DNA of 64,000 nt. Origin: Flavobacteriaceae bacterium. Its GTDB lineage: Bacteria > Bacteroidota > Bacteroidia > Flavobacteriales > Flavobacteriaceae. Location: NCBI GenBank assembly GCA_026709415.1, contig JAPOSZ010000003.1, positions 1 through 64,000 on the forward strand, written 5' to 3'. This document shows, one piece after another, positions 46,035-56,562 of the stretch (position 1 is its first letter; every line of letters begins with the position of its first letter). A program made the position numbers and the translations under genes. The notes under the pieces were generated by a model. That model made no database searches and was not told the origin of the DNA. It was given only the letters and a program-made list of their open reading frames with translations.

Positions 46035-47338
46035 TGAAACGGTACAAAAACCCATCAAAAAATAAGTGGCGTGATCTTTGTCAAAGACCCTTAGTCCAAC
46101 TCGATACTATTCAAAGTACGGTGAAAAAAGTATTTGATGAAGTAGAAAAGCATGGAGATAAAGCCGTTAAACAATACACTCAACAATTTGATGGCGTAGC
46201 ATTGGGTGCCATTGAAGTAACCCAAGATGAGATTAAGCTAGCTTCTGATAAGATCAGTAATGAATTGAAAAATGCCATTGATTTAGCCAAGTCAAACATT
46301 ACGAAATTCCATCGGGTTCAACGGAATAACAAAACTCAGGTCATCACCACAACACAAGGGGTCGATTGTTGGTTGGAACACCGGCCAATAGAAAAAGTTG
46401 GTATCTACATCCCAGGGGGAAGCGCTCCATTGTTTTCAACGGTGATGATGTTGGCCATTCCAGCAATCATGGCTGGTTGTCAGGAAGTTGTTTTGTGTTC
46501 TCCACCAGATCAATACGGCAACTTATCAGATGTCATCCTCTACACAGCACAGTGTTGTGATATTCATAAAATTTATAAAGTTGGGGGGATTCAGGCCATT
46601 GCCTCGATGGCACTTGGAACGGAAACCGTTCCAAAAGTGGATAAAATTTTCGGACCCGGCAATCAATACGTTACGGCAGCCAAACAGTATCTCCAACATT
46701 ATCAGGTGGCCATTGATCTTCCAGCAGGCCCCAGTGAAGTGCTGGTCATAGCGGATCAAAGTGCCAATCCTGTTTTTGTAGCTTCCGATTTATTAGCTCA
46801 GGCTGAACATGGTCATGATAGTCAAGTGGTTTTGTTATCTGACGATATGGACTTCATAGAAAATGTCTTTGAAAAAGTTAAAAAGCAGACACAACATCTC
46901 CATAGGAAAGACATCATTGAAAAATCATTAAAAAACGGAATGACGATCCACTTTCCAGATTTGAATGATGCGATTGAATTTTCGAATATTTACGCCCCTG
47001 AACATTTGATAATCGCCACTGAAAATGCAGATTATTTATGCCAGAAAATCACCAATGCCGGTTCCGTATTTATCGGACCTTACTCCCCTGAAAGCATTGG
47101 CGATTATGCCTCTGGCACAAACCATACCTTACCAACCAATGGATGGGCAAGACAATGCAGTGGAGTAACAGTCCAAAGTTTTCAAAAGACCATTAGTTTT
47201 CAAAAAATTTCAGAAAAGGGATTATACCATATTGGACCATCCGTGGAATTATTAGCTGATGCTGAAGGTTTGGATGCCCATAAAAATGCCGTTTCCGTTC
47301 GATTAGATCATATGAAAAGTAAAAACTTGATTTCATGA
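46034..47338 (+). CDS. hisD: histidinol dehydrogenase
   Basis: Last two steps of histidine synthesis, oxidising histidinol to histidine with NAD; Zn enzyme. 434 residues. Signature VDKIFGPGNQYVTAAKQYL, DLPAGPSEVLVIAD, QAEHGHDSQVVLL (metal-site residues) and the C-terminal YASGTNHTLPTNGWAR with metal His. It overlaps hisC by ATGA. Confidence 0.97.
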   Translation: MKRYKNPSKNKWRDLCQRPLVQLDTIQSTVKKVFDEVEKHGDKAVKQYTQQFDGVALGAIEVTQDEIKLASDKISNELKNAIDLAKSNITKFHRVQRNNKTQVITTTQGVDCWLEHRPIEKVGIYIPGGSAPLFSTVMMLAIPAIMAGCQEVVLCSPPDQYGNLSDVILYTAQCCDIHKIYKVGGIQAIASMALGTETVPKVDKIFGPGNQYVTAAKQYLQHYQVAIDLPAGPSEVLVIADQSANPVFVASDLLAQAEHGHDSQVVLLSDDMDFIENVFEKVKKQTQHLHRKDIIEKSLKNGMTIHFPDLNDAIEFSNIYAPEHLIIATENADYLCQKITNAGSVFIGPYSPESIGDYASGTNHTLPTNGWARQCSGVTVQSFQKTISFQKISEKGLYHIGPSVELLADAEGLDAHKNAVSVRLDHMKSKNLIS

Positions 47339-48381
47339 GAGAAAGTGACATTTTGAATCTGGTACCAGATCACATTAAAGATTTACAACCTTATCAATCG
47401 GCTCGGCATGAATTTGTTAGATCAAAGGCATCAACCGTATTTTTAGATGCTAATGAAAATCCTTTTGGTCAATACAATCGATATCCTGATCCTCAGCATA
47501 TTGATTTAAAAAAAACTTTAGCAAATCTTTCAAAAGTCTCTCCAGATCAAATCATTATAGGGAATGGTAGTGGTGAAATTTTACGCTGGTTATGCCTAGC
47601 ATTTTGTAGCCCTAAAATAGATGGTATGGTCACCATGCCACCAACATTTTCGTTATTTGGGTTATTAGCGAAAATGCTAGATCTGAAAAATATACAAATC
47701 CCCTTAACAAAAGGTGATTTTCAATTAGATATCGAAAACATATTATCTAAAGGTCAAGTTTCTAATCCTAAAATTATTTTTATTACCACACCTAATAATC
47801 CAACAGGCAATAGTTTTATTCAAAAAGATATTATGCGTATTTTAATGGATTTTAATGGTTTAGTGGTTTTAGATGAAGCATATGTTGAATTCACAGATCA
47901 ACCTTCATTCGTATCTTATCTTGATGATTTTCCTTCATTGGTTGTCGTGAGGACGCTTTCCAAAGGACAAGGTTTAGCCGGTTCAAGAATCGGTGTGGCT
48001 TTTGCACATTCACAAATCATTGAAGTATTAAACAAAGTCAAACCACCCTATAATATCAGTACAGCAAATCAATCAGCGGCCATTACTAGATTAAAAAATC
48101 AAAAGGAAATTGAGTTCCAAGTCAAGCAGATATTACAACAAAAAGCATGGTTGATGGATCAATTAAAATCTGTTGATGTGATACATCATGTCTATCCGAG
48201 TGATGCCAATTTTGTGATGGTTAAAACCGATGATTCTGACAAACGTTACCATCAATTAATTGAACGGGGAGTTGTTGTTAGAAACACATCGAGATATCTA
48301 AATTGTGAAAACACTTTGCGAATCACTATTGGTACAGAAAAAGAAAATCAGTTATTGATTAAAACCTTAAAGTCATTATAA
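47335..48381 (+). CDS. hisC: histidinol-phosphate aminotransferase
   Basis: PLP enzyme making histidinol phosphate from imidazole acetol phosphate with glutamate. 348 residues. Marks: FLDANENPFGQYNRYPDP near 42-59, GNGSGEILRWL, TPNNPTGNSF, VLDEAYVEF, and the PLP lysine in RTLSKGQGLAGSRIG. It is coupled to hisD by overlap and lies 6 bp before hisB. Confidence 0.95.
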   Translation: MRESDILNLVPDHIKDLQPYQSARHEFVRSKASTVFLDANENPFGQYNRYPDPQHIDLKKTLANLSKVSPDQIIIGNGSGEILRWLCLAFCSPKIDGMVTMPPTFSLFGLLAKMLDLKNIQIPLTKGDFQLDIENILSKGQVSNPKIIFITTPNNPTGNSFIQKDIMRILMDFNGLVVLDEAYVEFTDQPSFVSYLDDFPSLVVVRTLSKGQGLAGSRIGVAFAHSQIIEVLNKVKPPYNISTANQSAAITRLKNQKEIEFQVKQILQQKAWLMDQLKSVDVIHHVYPSDANFVMVKTDDSDKRYHQLIERGVVVRNTSRYLNCENTLRITIGTEKENQLLIKTLKSL

Positions 48382-48387
48382 AAAATC

Positions 48388-49518
48388 ATGAAAAAAGTAC
48401 TGTTTATCGATAGAGATGGCACCTTAATTGTCGAACCAGGCGACCAGCAAGTCGATCGATGGGAAAAATTTGAATTTTATCCCGGTGTGCTCCAGTATCT
48501 CCCTCGCATAGCTTCTGAATTAGATTATGAAATCGTCATGGTCACCAATCAAGATGGATTAGGTCGAAAAGAACATCCAGAAGAAAATTTTTGGCCTCTT
48601 CAAAATTTTATCATCCGTACTTTAAAAAGCCAAGAAGTTCATTTTTCAGAAATCTTTATTGACCGTACTTATCCAGAAGATCAAAAGGATACGAGAAAGC
48701 CAGGAACTGGTATGCTGACCCAGTACCTCAATAACCCTGACTATGATTTGTCAAGGTCCTTTGTGATTGGCGATCGATACACCGACATGGAGTTGGCCTA
48801 CAACTTGAAAGCTAAAGGCATTTTTTTGAATAATAATCCCCATTTAGGAGCTGATGAAACAACCGTTGATGATTTAGATTCTGTTATCGGTTTAACGACT
48901 CAACATTGGAAATTCATTTATCAATATTTAAAATCCATCGAACGGACCGTTCAAGTGACTCGAAAAACCAAGGAAACGGATATCCAATTGCGACTGAACT
49001 TGGACGGTGTTGGAAATTGTCACATCGATACCGGCATTGGTTTTTTTGATCATATGTTAGCTCAACTATCTAGACACGGTCAAGTCGATATCAAACTACA
49101 TGTTAAAGGGGACTTACATGTGGATGAACACCATACGATTGAAGATACCGCTATTGTTTTAGGAGAAGGGTTTTCAAAAGCCTTGGGAAATAAAATCGGT
49201 ATCGAACGGTATGGATTTTGCTTACCGATGGATGATTCTTTAGCCCAAGTCGCCATCGATTTTGGTGGAAGGAGTTGGCTAGAGTGGGATGTTGCATTTA
49301 AAAGAGAGAAAATAGGACAAATGCCCACTGAAATGTTCAAACATTTTTTTAAATCATTTTGTGATGGTGCCAAAGCTAATTTGAATATCAAAGCTTCTGG
49401 AGAGAACGAACATCATAAAATTGAAGCCATTTATAAGGCTTTTGCTAAATCGATTAAGATGGCCATCAACAGAGATCTTGATTCGACTGAAATCCCAACA
49501 ACCAAAGGAACATTATAG
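48388..49518 (+). CDS. hisB: bifunctional histidinol-phosphatase / imidazoleglycerol-phosphate dehydratase
   Basis: 376 residues, two enzymes in one. The N-terminal HAD phosphatase has FIDRDGTLIVEP (nucleophile Asp near residue 7) and DTRKPGTGM, about 1-165. The C-terminal dehydratase has TGIGFFDHMLAQLSRHG and DLHVDEHHTIEDTAIVLG with the metal-binding His. The fused form is common in Bacteroidota and enterics. It lies 2 bp before hisH. Confidence 0.96.
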   Translation: MKKVLFIDRDGTLIVEPGDQQVDRWEKFEFYPGVLQYLPRIASELDYEIVMVTNQDGLGRKEHPEENFWPLQNFIIRTLKSQEVHFSEIFIDRTYPEDQKDTRKPGTGMLTQYLNNPDYDLSRSFVIGDRYTDMELAYNLKAKGIFLNNNPHLGADETTVDDLDSVIGLTTQHWKFIYQYLKSIERTVQVTRKTKETDIQLRLNLDGVGNCHIDTGIGFFDHMLAQLSRHGQVDIKLHVKGDLHVDEHHTIEDTAIVLGEGFSKALGNKIGIERYGFCLPMDDSLAQVAIDFGGRSWLEWDVAFKREKIGQMPTEMFKHFFKSFCDGAKANLNIKASGENEHHKIEAIYKAFAKSIKMAINRDLDSTEIPTTKGTL

Positions 49519-49520
49519 AC

Positions 49521-50102
49521 ATGAAAATCGTCATTGTCGATTATGGGGTTGGTAATATTCAAAGCTTAAAATTTGCCATTGAACGATTGGGCTATCAAGC
49601 TCGATTAACGGAAAGTTCAGAGGAGATTTTAAATGCTGATAAGGTATTTTTTCCGGGTGTCGGGGAGGCCAAAAATGCCATGGCCATGTTAAAAGATAAG
49701 GGATTGGACCAAACAGTAAGGCAATTGAAAGTACCAACCCTCGGTATTTGTCTTGGCATGCAGTTAATGTGTCAACAATCTGAAGAAGGCAATACTCAAG
49801 GTTTGGGATTATTGCCTTGTGTGGTCAAACGATTCGAAAGTAATCTCAAGGTCCCTCAAATTGGATGGAATCATTTTGATTGGGTGAAGGGAGATTTATT
49901 CCAATCCCTTAAACCGACGGAATACATGTATTCTGTTCATAGTTACTATGTTCCATTGGGTGATTGGACTATTGCATGCTCGGACTATGGAACGCCTTAT
50001 AGCTCAGCATTACAAATTGATAATTTTTACGGGGTTCAATTTCATCCAGAAAAAAGTAGTTTTTCGGGAAGTCAGTTATTATTGAATTTTTTAAAGCTTT
50101 AA
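49521..50102 (+). CDS. hisH: imidazole glycerol phosphate synthase, glutaminase subunit
   Basis: 193 residues, class I glutamine amidotransferase that feeds ammonia to HisF. Catalytic Cys C77 in LGICLGMQL; the His and Glu lie in VQFHPEKSSFSG near the C-terminus; FFPGVGEAKNAM forms the oxyanion region. It lies between hisB and hisA with 2-bp gaps, so it is translated with them. Confidence 0.96.
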   Translation: MKIVIVDYGVGNIQSLKFAIERLGYQARLTESSEEILNADKVFFPGVGEAKNAMAMLKDKGLDQTVRQLKVPTLGICLGMQLMCQQSEEGNTQGLGLLPCVVKRFESNLKVPQIGWNHFDWVKGDLFQSLKPTEYMYSVHSYYVPLGDWTIACSDYGTPYSSALQIDNFYGVQFHPEKSSFSGSQLLLNFLKL

Positions 50103-50104
50103 CC

Positions 50105-50827
50105 ATGCGATTGATTCCAGCGATTGATATTATTGAAGGAAAATGTGTGCGATTAACTCAGGGGCAGTACCATACAGTAAAAGTCTATCATGATAATCCC
50201 CTAGAAGTCGCCCTCGAATTTGAAAATCATGGTATCGAGTATCTGCACCTTGTTGATTTGGAGGGGGCTAAAGAAAGTAAGAGCGTCAATTTGAATGTTT
50301 TAGAAAAAATAGCTAGAAAAACAAACTTAAAAATTGATTTTGGAGGGGGAATGAAATCCAAAGAAAGTATGGTTCAAGCTTTTTCTGCTGGTGCACATCA
50401 AGTCACCATCGGCAGTCTCGCCATCAAAAACGAATTATTGGTCGTGGATTTTTTAAAGGAATTTGGATCCCAACAAATCATCATCGGTGCTGATTACAAA
50501 AAGGGAAACATCGCGATCAATGGTTGGACCGAGAATACTCAAGAATCTATTTCATCGTTCATTCATCAATGGACAGAATATGGAGCAAACTATTTTATTG
50601 CCACCAATATCCATCAAGATGGGACCCTCCGTGGCCCAGATTTTGATACGTATCAAACGATTCTTGAACAATGGAACCCTTTTTTAATCGCATCGGGCGG
50701 TGTTTCTCATGTGAAAGATTTGCATCAACTAAAAAACATAGGCCTTGGAGGGGCGATCATTGGAAAAGCGTATTATGAAAAATGTATCTCATTAAATGAA
50801 ATGGAGGACTTTATTTTATCTGGATAA
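50105..50827 (+). CDS. hisA: phosphoribosylformimino-5-aminoimidazole carboxamide ribotide isomerase
   Basis: 240 residues, TIM barrel. Catalytic Asp D8 in [17 protein letters not shown]; the second acid lies in [19 protein letters not shown] and [12 protein letters not shown] are phosphate-binding loops. It makes the open-chain PRFAR used by HisF/HisH. It is followed 2 bp later by hisF. Confidence 0.96.
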   Translation: MRLIPAIDIIEGKCVRLTQGQYHTVKVYHDNPLEVALEFENHGIEYLHLVDLEGAKESKSVNLNVLEKIARKTNLKIDFGGGMKSKESMVQAFSAGAHQVTIGSLAIKNELLVVDFLKEFGSQQIIIGADYKKGNIAINGWTENTQESISSFIHQWTEYGANYFIATNIHQDGTLRGPDFDTYQTILEQWNPFLIASGGVSHVKDLHQLKNIGLGGAIIGKAYYEKCISLNEMEDFILSG

Positions 50828-50829
50828 TC

Positions 50830-51618
50830 ATGCTCACCAAAAGAATCATTCCTTGTTTGGATATCAAAGACAATCGAACGGTCAAAGGAGTTAATTTTTT
50901 AGACCTCAGAGATGCAGGAGATCCTGTCGAATTGGCTTCTCGATACGCCAAATATGGGGCCGATGAATTGGTTTTTTTAGATATTACAGCCACTCATGAA
51001 AAAAGAAAAACCTTAGCCGAATTAGTTTTGAAAGTAGCCCAACAAATTGATATTCCGTTTACGGTCGGTGGTGGCATATCTTCTATTGAAGATGTGTCTG
51101 TTTTATTGCAAAATGGCGCGGATAAGGTTTCGATTAATTCAGCAGTGGTTAAAAATCCTCCATTAATCAATGATTTAGTTGATCGTTTTGGCAGTCAATG
51201 CATTGTGGTGGCTGTAGATGCTAAAAAAATTGAAGATCAGTGGAAAGTTCATTTAGTCGGGGGAAAGGTACCCACTCCTGTGGATTTGTTTGAATGGGTT
51301 TCAGAAGCCACTGATCGGGGAGCCGGAGAAATTTTATTTACATCCATGAATCACGATGGAACCAAAGCTGGTTTTGCCAATGAAGCGCTGGCTACCATGT
51401 CAAAACTCATCAACATCCCCATTATTGCATCTGGAGGCGCTGGAAACATTCATCATTTTATCGAGGTCTTTAAAAAGGGAAAAGCTGATGCGGCGCTTGC
51501 GGCTAGTGTCTTTCATTATAAGGAAATACCCATTGGCTATTTAAAAGAAAAATTATCAGAAAAAGGAATTCCTATTCGCTTAGTAACCAAAGAAACGATT
51601 CAACGTTCCATAAAATGA
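50830..51618 (+). CDS. hisF: imidazole glycerol phosphate synthase, cyclase subunit
   Basis: 262 residues, TIM barrel partner of HisH. Catalytic Asp D11 in [15 protein letters not shown]; the second acid is in [23 protein letters not shown] and [12 protein letters not shown] are the phosphate loops. It converts PRFAR plus ammonia to IGP and AICAR. Its TGA overlaps the hisIE ATG. Confidence 0.96.
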   Translation: MLTKRIIPCLDIKDNRTVKGVNFLDLRDAGDPVELASRYAKYGADELVFLDITATHEKRKTLAELVLKVAQQIDIPFTVGGGISSIEDVSVLLQNGADKVSINSAVVKNPPLINDLVDRFGSQCIVVAVDAKKIEDQWKVHLVGGKVPTPVDLFEWVSEATDRGAGEILFTSMNHDGTKAGFANEALATMSKLINIPIIASGGAGNIHHFIEVFKKGKADAALAASVFHYKEIPIGYLKEKLSEKGIPIRLVTKETIQRSIK

Positions 51619-52253
51619 AAAAAAACATAATCAACTTTGATATTAATCAAATCAATTACTCAAAAGATGTGACCGGATTGATTCCCGCGATCATTCAAGA
51701 CGATGAAACTTTAAAAGTTCTGATGCTCGGTTATATGAATTCGGAGGCATTGAGTCAAACCATAAAAACGGGCCAGGTGACTTTCTTTAGTCGAAGCAAA
51801 CAACGTTTGTGGACCAAAGGAGAAGAAAGTGGCAACTTTTTACTTTTAAAGGATATCCTATTAGATTGTGATTCTGATAGCTTATTAATTAAAGTCAATC
51901 CTCAAGGACCAACTTGTCATAAAGGAGATGATACTTGTTGGAATGAAAAAAATATTGTAACCTACGGATTTCTTTCACAATTAGAAGGTATTATCCAATC
52001 TCGATTCATCGAAAATCCCAAAGGAAGTTATATTTCTCGTTTGGCACAAAAAGGAATGAATTCCATAGCTCAAAAAGTTGGTGAAGAAGCCAATGAAACC
52101 ATCATCGCTGCCATTTCAGAAAGTGATGAACAATTGGCGAATGAATGTGCCGACTTATTATTTCATTTATTGATTTTGCTGAAAAAGCGAAATTTGAACT
52201 TCCAAGACATCGATTTAGTTTTAAAAAAAAGACACCATCAATCAATAACATAA
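51615..52253 (+). CDS. hisIE: bifunctional phosphoribosyl-AMP cyclohydrolase / phosphoribosyl-ATP pyrophosphatase
   Basis: 212 residues. HisI, about 1-115: [38 protein letters not shown], then [14 protein letters not shown] and [12 protein letters not shown] with the metal-binding Cys/His. HisE, about 118-212: [35 protein letters not shown] helix with Glu residues and [13 protein letters not shown]. It is the last his gene; only 8 bp separate it from the DUF885 gene. Confidence 0.95.
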   Translation: MKKNIINFDINQINYSKDVTGLIPAIIQDDETLKVLMLGYMNSEALSQTIKTGQVTFFSRSKQRLWTKGEESGNFLLLKDILLDCDSDSLLIKVNPQGPTCHKGDDTCWNEKNIVTYGFLSQLEGIIQSRFIENPKGSYISRLAQKGMNSIAQKVGEEANETIIAAISESDEQLANECADLLFHLLILLKKRNLNFQDIDLVLKKRHHQSIT

Positions 52254-52261
52254 AAAATAAT

Positions 52262-54040
52262 ATGAAACATAGCACGAACCCATCATTGTTAATCATTGGC
52301 CTTTCTTTAGCCGTTATGCTTGGATGTCAAAGTCCTGGAAAAAGCTCAGAGGATTTCGACATTCTTTTAGAAGCTTATTATCAAGATCATCTCGAATTGT
52401 ATATGTTGTATGCCACTTATTTGGGTGATTATCGATATAACGATAGCCTGCCTAATTATTTATCCAAATCATTCAAAGACAAGGAAAGAAAGTTCTATAG
52501 AGATTACAATAAAAGACTAAACCGATTTTCAGAAGAAAATTTGTCTCCTGAACAAATTTTGAGCCAACAAATTTTACAGTGGGAAATCGACATACAAACA
52601 GAATCTTTTGAATTTGAAAAAGATTTAATGCCTATAGATCAAATGTGGAGTTTAAATTTAGATATTGGACAATTAGGAAGTGGGGGTGGAGCGCAACCTT
52701 TCAATACCCTTGAAGACTACAGAAATTGGCTTTCACGATTAGATGATTTTAAAGAATGGTTACTTTCAGCAAAAGCTAAAATGAAAGAAGGCATCGAAAA
52801 AGGAATTGTTTTACCCAAACCTTTAATCCAAAAAGTACTGCCTCAACTTGAGTCCGTGGCCGTTAATGATTTATCAAAAAACATCTTTTGGGGTCCCCTT
52901 AATGAACAGCCAGAAACCATAGAGGATAGAGACTGGCATGATCTAGGCTATGAATATGCTATTTTAATTGTTGATGAATTAAATCCCATTATCAGAGATC
53001 TTCATGAATTCATGTCTACTGAATATTTAGAAGCGGGGAGAGAGACTAGTGGATATGGCGATTTACCCGGGATGGAAGGATACTATGATCATGCCATCAA
53101 ATATTACACGACCACAACCATTAGTGCTGATGAGATTCATGAGCTAGGGATTCAAGAGGTAAGTCGAATACAAAATGAAATGAAAAAAGTCATGGAGGAG
53201 GTTGGTTTTGAGGGAACCCTCCATGAGTTCTTTGAACACGTCAAAACCAATCCAGATTTAATGCCGTTTGATGATCCACAACAAGTGATTGATCATTTCA
53301 ATGATATCCATCAAAAAGTGATGCCCCATGTTGAAAATCTTTTTGATAACAAACCAAAATCGCCTTTTGAAGTGAGAAGAGTCGAAGCTTTTAGAGAAAA
53401 ATCCGCATCGGCTCATTACATCATTGGGACACCGGATGGTAGCCGACCTGGTGTCTTCTATGTGCCCATCCCTGATGTTACAAGTTATCATGTTTTTTCG
53501 GATGAAAGTCTCTTTTTACATGAGGCGATACCTGGACATCACTTTCAACTTTCCTTGCAACAAGAAAACCCTGAATTACCTTCCTTTAGAAAAAACATTA
53601 CTTGGTATAGTGTCTATGGAGAGGGGTGGGCTTTATACACGGAGTCTTTAGGTAAAGAATTGGGGCTTTATACCGACCCCTATCAATATTTTGGAATGTT
53701 GAGTGCAGAAATACATCGAGCCATTCGCCTAGTGGTGGATACTGGTTTACATGCGAAAGGGTGGTCTCGAGAAAAAGCCATTCAATATAGCATGCAAAAC
53801 CAAGCCGAATCGGAGGATTTTATCACCTCGGAAATCGAACGTTATATGGCCAATCCAGGTCAAGCTTTATCTTATAAAATTGGACAATTAAAAATTCAAG
53901 AACTACGGGATCATGCGCAAGAAATCCTGGGATTTCATTTTGATATTCGAGAATTTCATAATAAAATTTTGGAATCAGGAAATTTGCCTTTGGCTTTGTT
54001 AGAAGAAAAAATAAATGCTTGGATTCATCAAGCGGAATAG
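52262..54040 (+). CDS. DUF885 family lipoprotein, putative metallopeptidase
   Basis: 592 residues from ATG 52262, which gives a lipobox (SLAVMLGCQ); an upstream in-frame start inside hisIE would add 39 residues and bury the signal. DUF885 marks: FLHEAIPGHHFQLSLQ (metal-binding-like, near 420-435), WYSVYGEGWALYTESLG, and QAESEDFITSEIERY. Members are exported proteins thought to be peptidases, sometimes dipeptidases; function is not proven. It follows the his operon and may be co-transcribed by read-through. Confidence 0.85.
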   Translation: MKHSTNPSLLIIGLSLAVMLGCQSPGKSSEDFDILLEAYYQDHLELYMLYATYLGDYRYNDSLPNYLSKSFKDKERKFYRDYNKRLNRFSEENLSPEQILSQQILQWEIDIQTESFEFEKDLMPIDQMWSLNLDIGQLGSGGGAQPFNTLEDYRNWLSRLDDFKEWLLSAKAKMKEGIEKGIVLPKPLIQKVLPQLESVAVNDLSKNIFWGPLNEQPETIEDRDWHDLGYEYAILIVDELNPIIRDLHEFMSTEYLEAGRETSGYGDLPGMEGYYDHAIKYYTTTTISADEIHELGIQEVSRIQNEMKKVMEEVGFEGTLHEFFEHVKTNPDLMPFDDPQQVIDHFNDIHQKVMPHVENLFDNKPKSPFEVRRVEAFREKSASAHYIIGTPDGSRPGVFYVPIPDVTSYHVFSDESLFLHEAIPGHHFQLSLQQENPELPSFRKNITWYSVYGEGWALYTESLGKELGLYTDPYQYFGMLSAEIHRAIRLVVDTGLHAKGWSREKAIQYSMQNQAESEDFITSEIERYMANPGQALSYKIGQLKIQELRDHAQEILGFHFDIREFHNKILESGNLPLALLEEKINAWIHQAE

Positions 54041-54234
54041 GTTGAAACTTTGGTTTTATGGATGTGATTTTTCTCTGAAAAAGATTATTTTTTACTTGAA
54101 TCAAAGAACTTAATTAATTGTATAACAATTGAATAAACAATAATTTTAATCAAAAGATTAATCAATATATATCCATTGAAATTGGAGACATCATACCTAT
54201 TTTCAGACCTATAAAATTCCATTAATCCCACCAA

Positions 54235-54906
54235 ATGCCAAGGGTTTCCCCATCCATTTTTGAATTTCTAGAAACTTTAAAGCAGAACAACCATCGTGAA
54301 TGGTTTCATGCCCATAAACAAGTCTATAAGGAACGGAGAGCTCTTGTTACGGAATATGCTCAATACATTCTTGAAGGACTAAACATATCCGATGATATTG
54401 AAAAATTTAAGGTGTTTCATATTCATATTGATGTCCGATTTAAAAAAGACAAAACACCTTATAAAACGCATTTTTCATTTTTTTATGTTCGCAAAAAACC
54501 GAAGTTAAGGGGAGGGTATTATGTTCACTTGAGTCCCAATTCAAGTTTTATTGCTGGTGGATTTTGGAAGCCCGAAAAAGATGATTTATTGAGAATTCGA
54601 CAAGAATTTGAAATGGATGCTCAAAAATTCAGAGATTTTAGTTTGGACCCAAAGTTTAAAAAAGTATGGGGGAACTTGTATGGAACTGAAGTCAAAACAG
54701 CTCCAAAGGGATTTTCTAAAGAACACCAAAACATCGATTTAATCCGTAAAAAACAGTTAATTTTTAGAAGTCCATTGAGTGATCAACAAGTTTTTTCTAA
54801 AAGTTTTTTGGATGATGTTGTGAGACGTTTTGAATTAATCAGGCCTTTTTTCGATTATATGAGTGACGTTTTAACCACAGATTTGAATGGCGAATCAATC
54901 CTTTAG
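54235..54906 (+). CDS. DUF2461 (TIGR02453) family protein
   Basis: 223 residues. Family marks: FEFLETLKQNNHREWFHAHK near residues 8-27, HIDVRFKKDKTPYKTHFS and GGYYVHLSPNSSFIAGGFW. It is conserved but uncharacterised, and widely distributed in Bacteroidota. The 194 bp upstream hold AATTGT-ATA-ACAATT (54116-54130), a perfect 6-bp inverted repeat that might be an operator. The end overlaps the convergent hydrolase gene by 4 bp. Confidence 0.85.
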   Translation: MPRVSPSIFEFLETLKQNNHREWFHAHKQVYKERRALVTEYAQYILEGLNISDDIEKFKVFHIHIDVRFKKDKTPYKTHFSFFYVRKKPKLRGGYYVHLSPNSSFIAGGFWKPEKDDLLRIRQEFEMDAQKFRDFSLDPKFKKVWGNLYGTEVKTAPKGFSKEHQNIDLIRKKQLIFRSPLSDQQVFSKSFLDDVVRRFELIRPFFDYMSDVLTTDLNGESIL

Positions 54907-55811
54907 TCTTGATTTTTATATCCATATTCTTCCAGTACATCCAATATAATTTGTTTAGCCACTTCAGGTTGACTGATAGGGAAGAGGTGTCCCATACCTT
55001 CGAGAGTGATGGACTTGGTTGTTTCTTTTGGAAGGTACTGATTCACAAAATTTAGATTTTCATAGGGTACGATACCATCACTATTTCCATGAACATTCGT
55101 CACGGGCACTTTTAGATTTTTCCAGTTTGGTTTGATAGAATCGAGTTCTTCGACATGCACAACTTTTTCATCTTGGGCCACTCGAAAAGGTTTGGGGACC
55201 AACCATCTTGTTAAAAACCATTGTGCCAATTTTCCCATAAAGAAATATTTTTCAGATTCGGGATCAATTGCTGGTGCTAACATAATGACATGGTCCATTG
55301 GATTCGGATTATCCAATGCCATTTTGCTCACAATTGGTCCACCATAGGACCAACCCAACAGTAAAACAAAAGGGGATTGTTCAAAATAGGGTTCAAAAAC
55401 AGTGAGCAAACTTTTGGATTGCTGTGCAATTGAGGTTTCAGCTTTGCCAATTTCTGAATACCCATAGCCGAGACGATCCACGCTGACCCAATTTGAGATT
55501 TTATTGAGCTCCGGATCTTTCATCAATTTGAGATAGTTATCATTGGAACCAGGAGCTCCATGAACATAAAATATGGTGGGTTTTGTGTTATCAATAGGAT
55601 AGGAATGGATTAATCTGATTTGTTTGTCTTCAAACGGGTGATATGCTATTTTAACACCAATTTTTTCTTCAGCAAACTTTTTTAAAAACTTTTTATCGCT
55701 AGTTCGGAAATTCAAACAAGAACTAATCGTAAAAAGGATTAGCAATATCAATGATGATATCAGGATGATTTTAATTGGCATATGCAACAAAAGTTCTTCT
55801 AAAGGATTCAT
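54903..55811 (-). CDS. alpha/beta hydrolase
   Basis: 302 residues with an N-terminal membrane segment (about 12-32, IKIILISSLILLILFTISSC). Marks: YVHGAPGSNDNYL (oxyanion region), the nucleophile elbow GWSYGG, VHGNSDGIVP with the acid, and GMGHLFPISQP with the His. The triad is therefore complete. It is probably anchored in the inner membrane or exported as a lipoprotein-like esterase; substrate unknown. Confidence 0.82.
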   Translation of the reverse strand: MNPLEELLLHMPIKIILISSLILLILFTISSCLNFRTSDKKFLKKFAEEKIGVKIAYHPFEDKQIRLIHSYPIDNTKPTIFYVHGAPGSNDNYLKLMKDPELNKISNWVSVDRLGYGYSEIGKAETSIAQQSKSLLTVFEPYFEQSPFVLLLGWSYGGPIVSKMALDNPNPMDHVIMLAPAIDPESEKYFFMGKLAQWFLTRWLVPKPFRVAQDEKVVHVEELDSIKPNWKNLKVPVTNVHGNSDGIVPYENLNFVNQYLPKETTKSITLEGMGHLFPISQPEVAKQIILDVLEEYGYKNQD

Positions 55812-55881
55812 GTAGTTTCAAAATCTTAATCAATCATGAACTGTGGAAATTTTGAACTAGTAAATTCTCAAATGAAGACAT

Positions 55882-56562
55882 TCACAAACCTAGCCGCTTC
55901 AATAACGCTTCAACTTTTTGAATCCATTGAACCTTAGCTTGTTCTTGTGTCGGAAAACCTGGCATATTTTCAATTGTTTCATCAATTCTTTTGAAGTTTT
56001 TCAGTTCTTTTGGATCAAGTATTCGCTTCCCATTCAATAAATCATTCTTTTCGAAAATTTCATTTCTTAGATTCCATAATTCAATCAATGGAATTTCTTC
56101 TGTGATAAGATTTAAATCGTAAGCGTCTTTGATGGAACCTCTTCCACACATGCTAGATAATTTTAAAAATCCAATGTCTCTAACATCCATTAGTGGAATA
56201 TTGTTTATTCTTTCAATTTTGAAAAAATTCAAACACCAATCCACTAGATCAACTTTAATTGTCTCTCCATTTTCGCTTATAAACGCCTGTAATAAATATG
56301 GTTTGTTTAATGAGCCTGCATGAGTTTTAAAATCTAAAAGTCTTTTACCGAACACATTCTTAAACGAAAGCTCAATTTTATTTGCTCTTTGGAAGTCGAA
56401 GTAGTTATCTGTAAAAAGATCAATATCAACAGACATTCGATGTTTGTACCGAATAGCTAGATTTGTTCCGCCAACTAAAAAGTAACCTTTAAGCTCATCT
56501 ATTTTTAGAGTTTCTTTGAGAACTTTAAATAAATTTTCACTTATCGCTGATGTTCGCACCAA
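55882..56562 (-). CDS. nucleotidyltransferase toxin, AbiEii/AbiGii type
   Basis: 226 residues. The fold is shown by FLVGGTNLAIRYKHRMSVDIDLFTD-like sequence near residues 30-53: GG, then D-x-D metal ligands (DIDLF). Members modify tRNA or other targets as the toxin of AbiE-type (type IV) systems. It overlaps the upstream antitoxin-like gene by 22 bp, the usual bicistronic order. The frame is intact, unlike most toxins in this window. Confidence 0.82.
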   Translation of the reverse strand: MVRTSAISENLFKVLKETLKIDELKGYFLVGGTNLAIRYKHRMSVDIDLFTDNYFDFQRANKIELSFKNVFGKRLLDFKTHAGSLNKPYLLQAFISENGETIKVDLVDWCLNFFKIERINNIPLMDVRDIGFLKLSSMCGRGSIKDAYDLNLITEEIPLIELWNLRNEIFEKNDLLNGKRILDPKELKNFKRIDETIENMPGFPTQEQAKVQWIQKVEALLKRLGL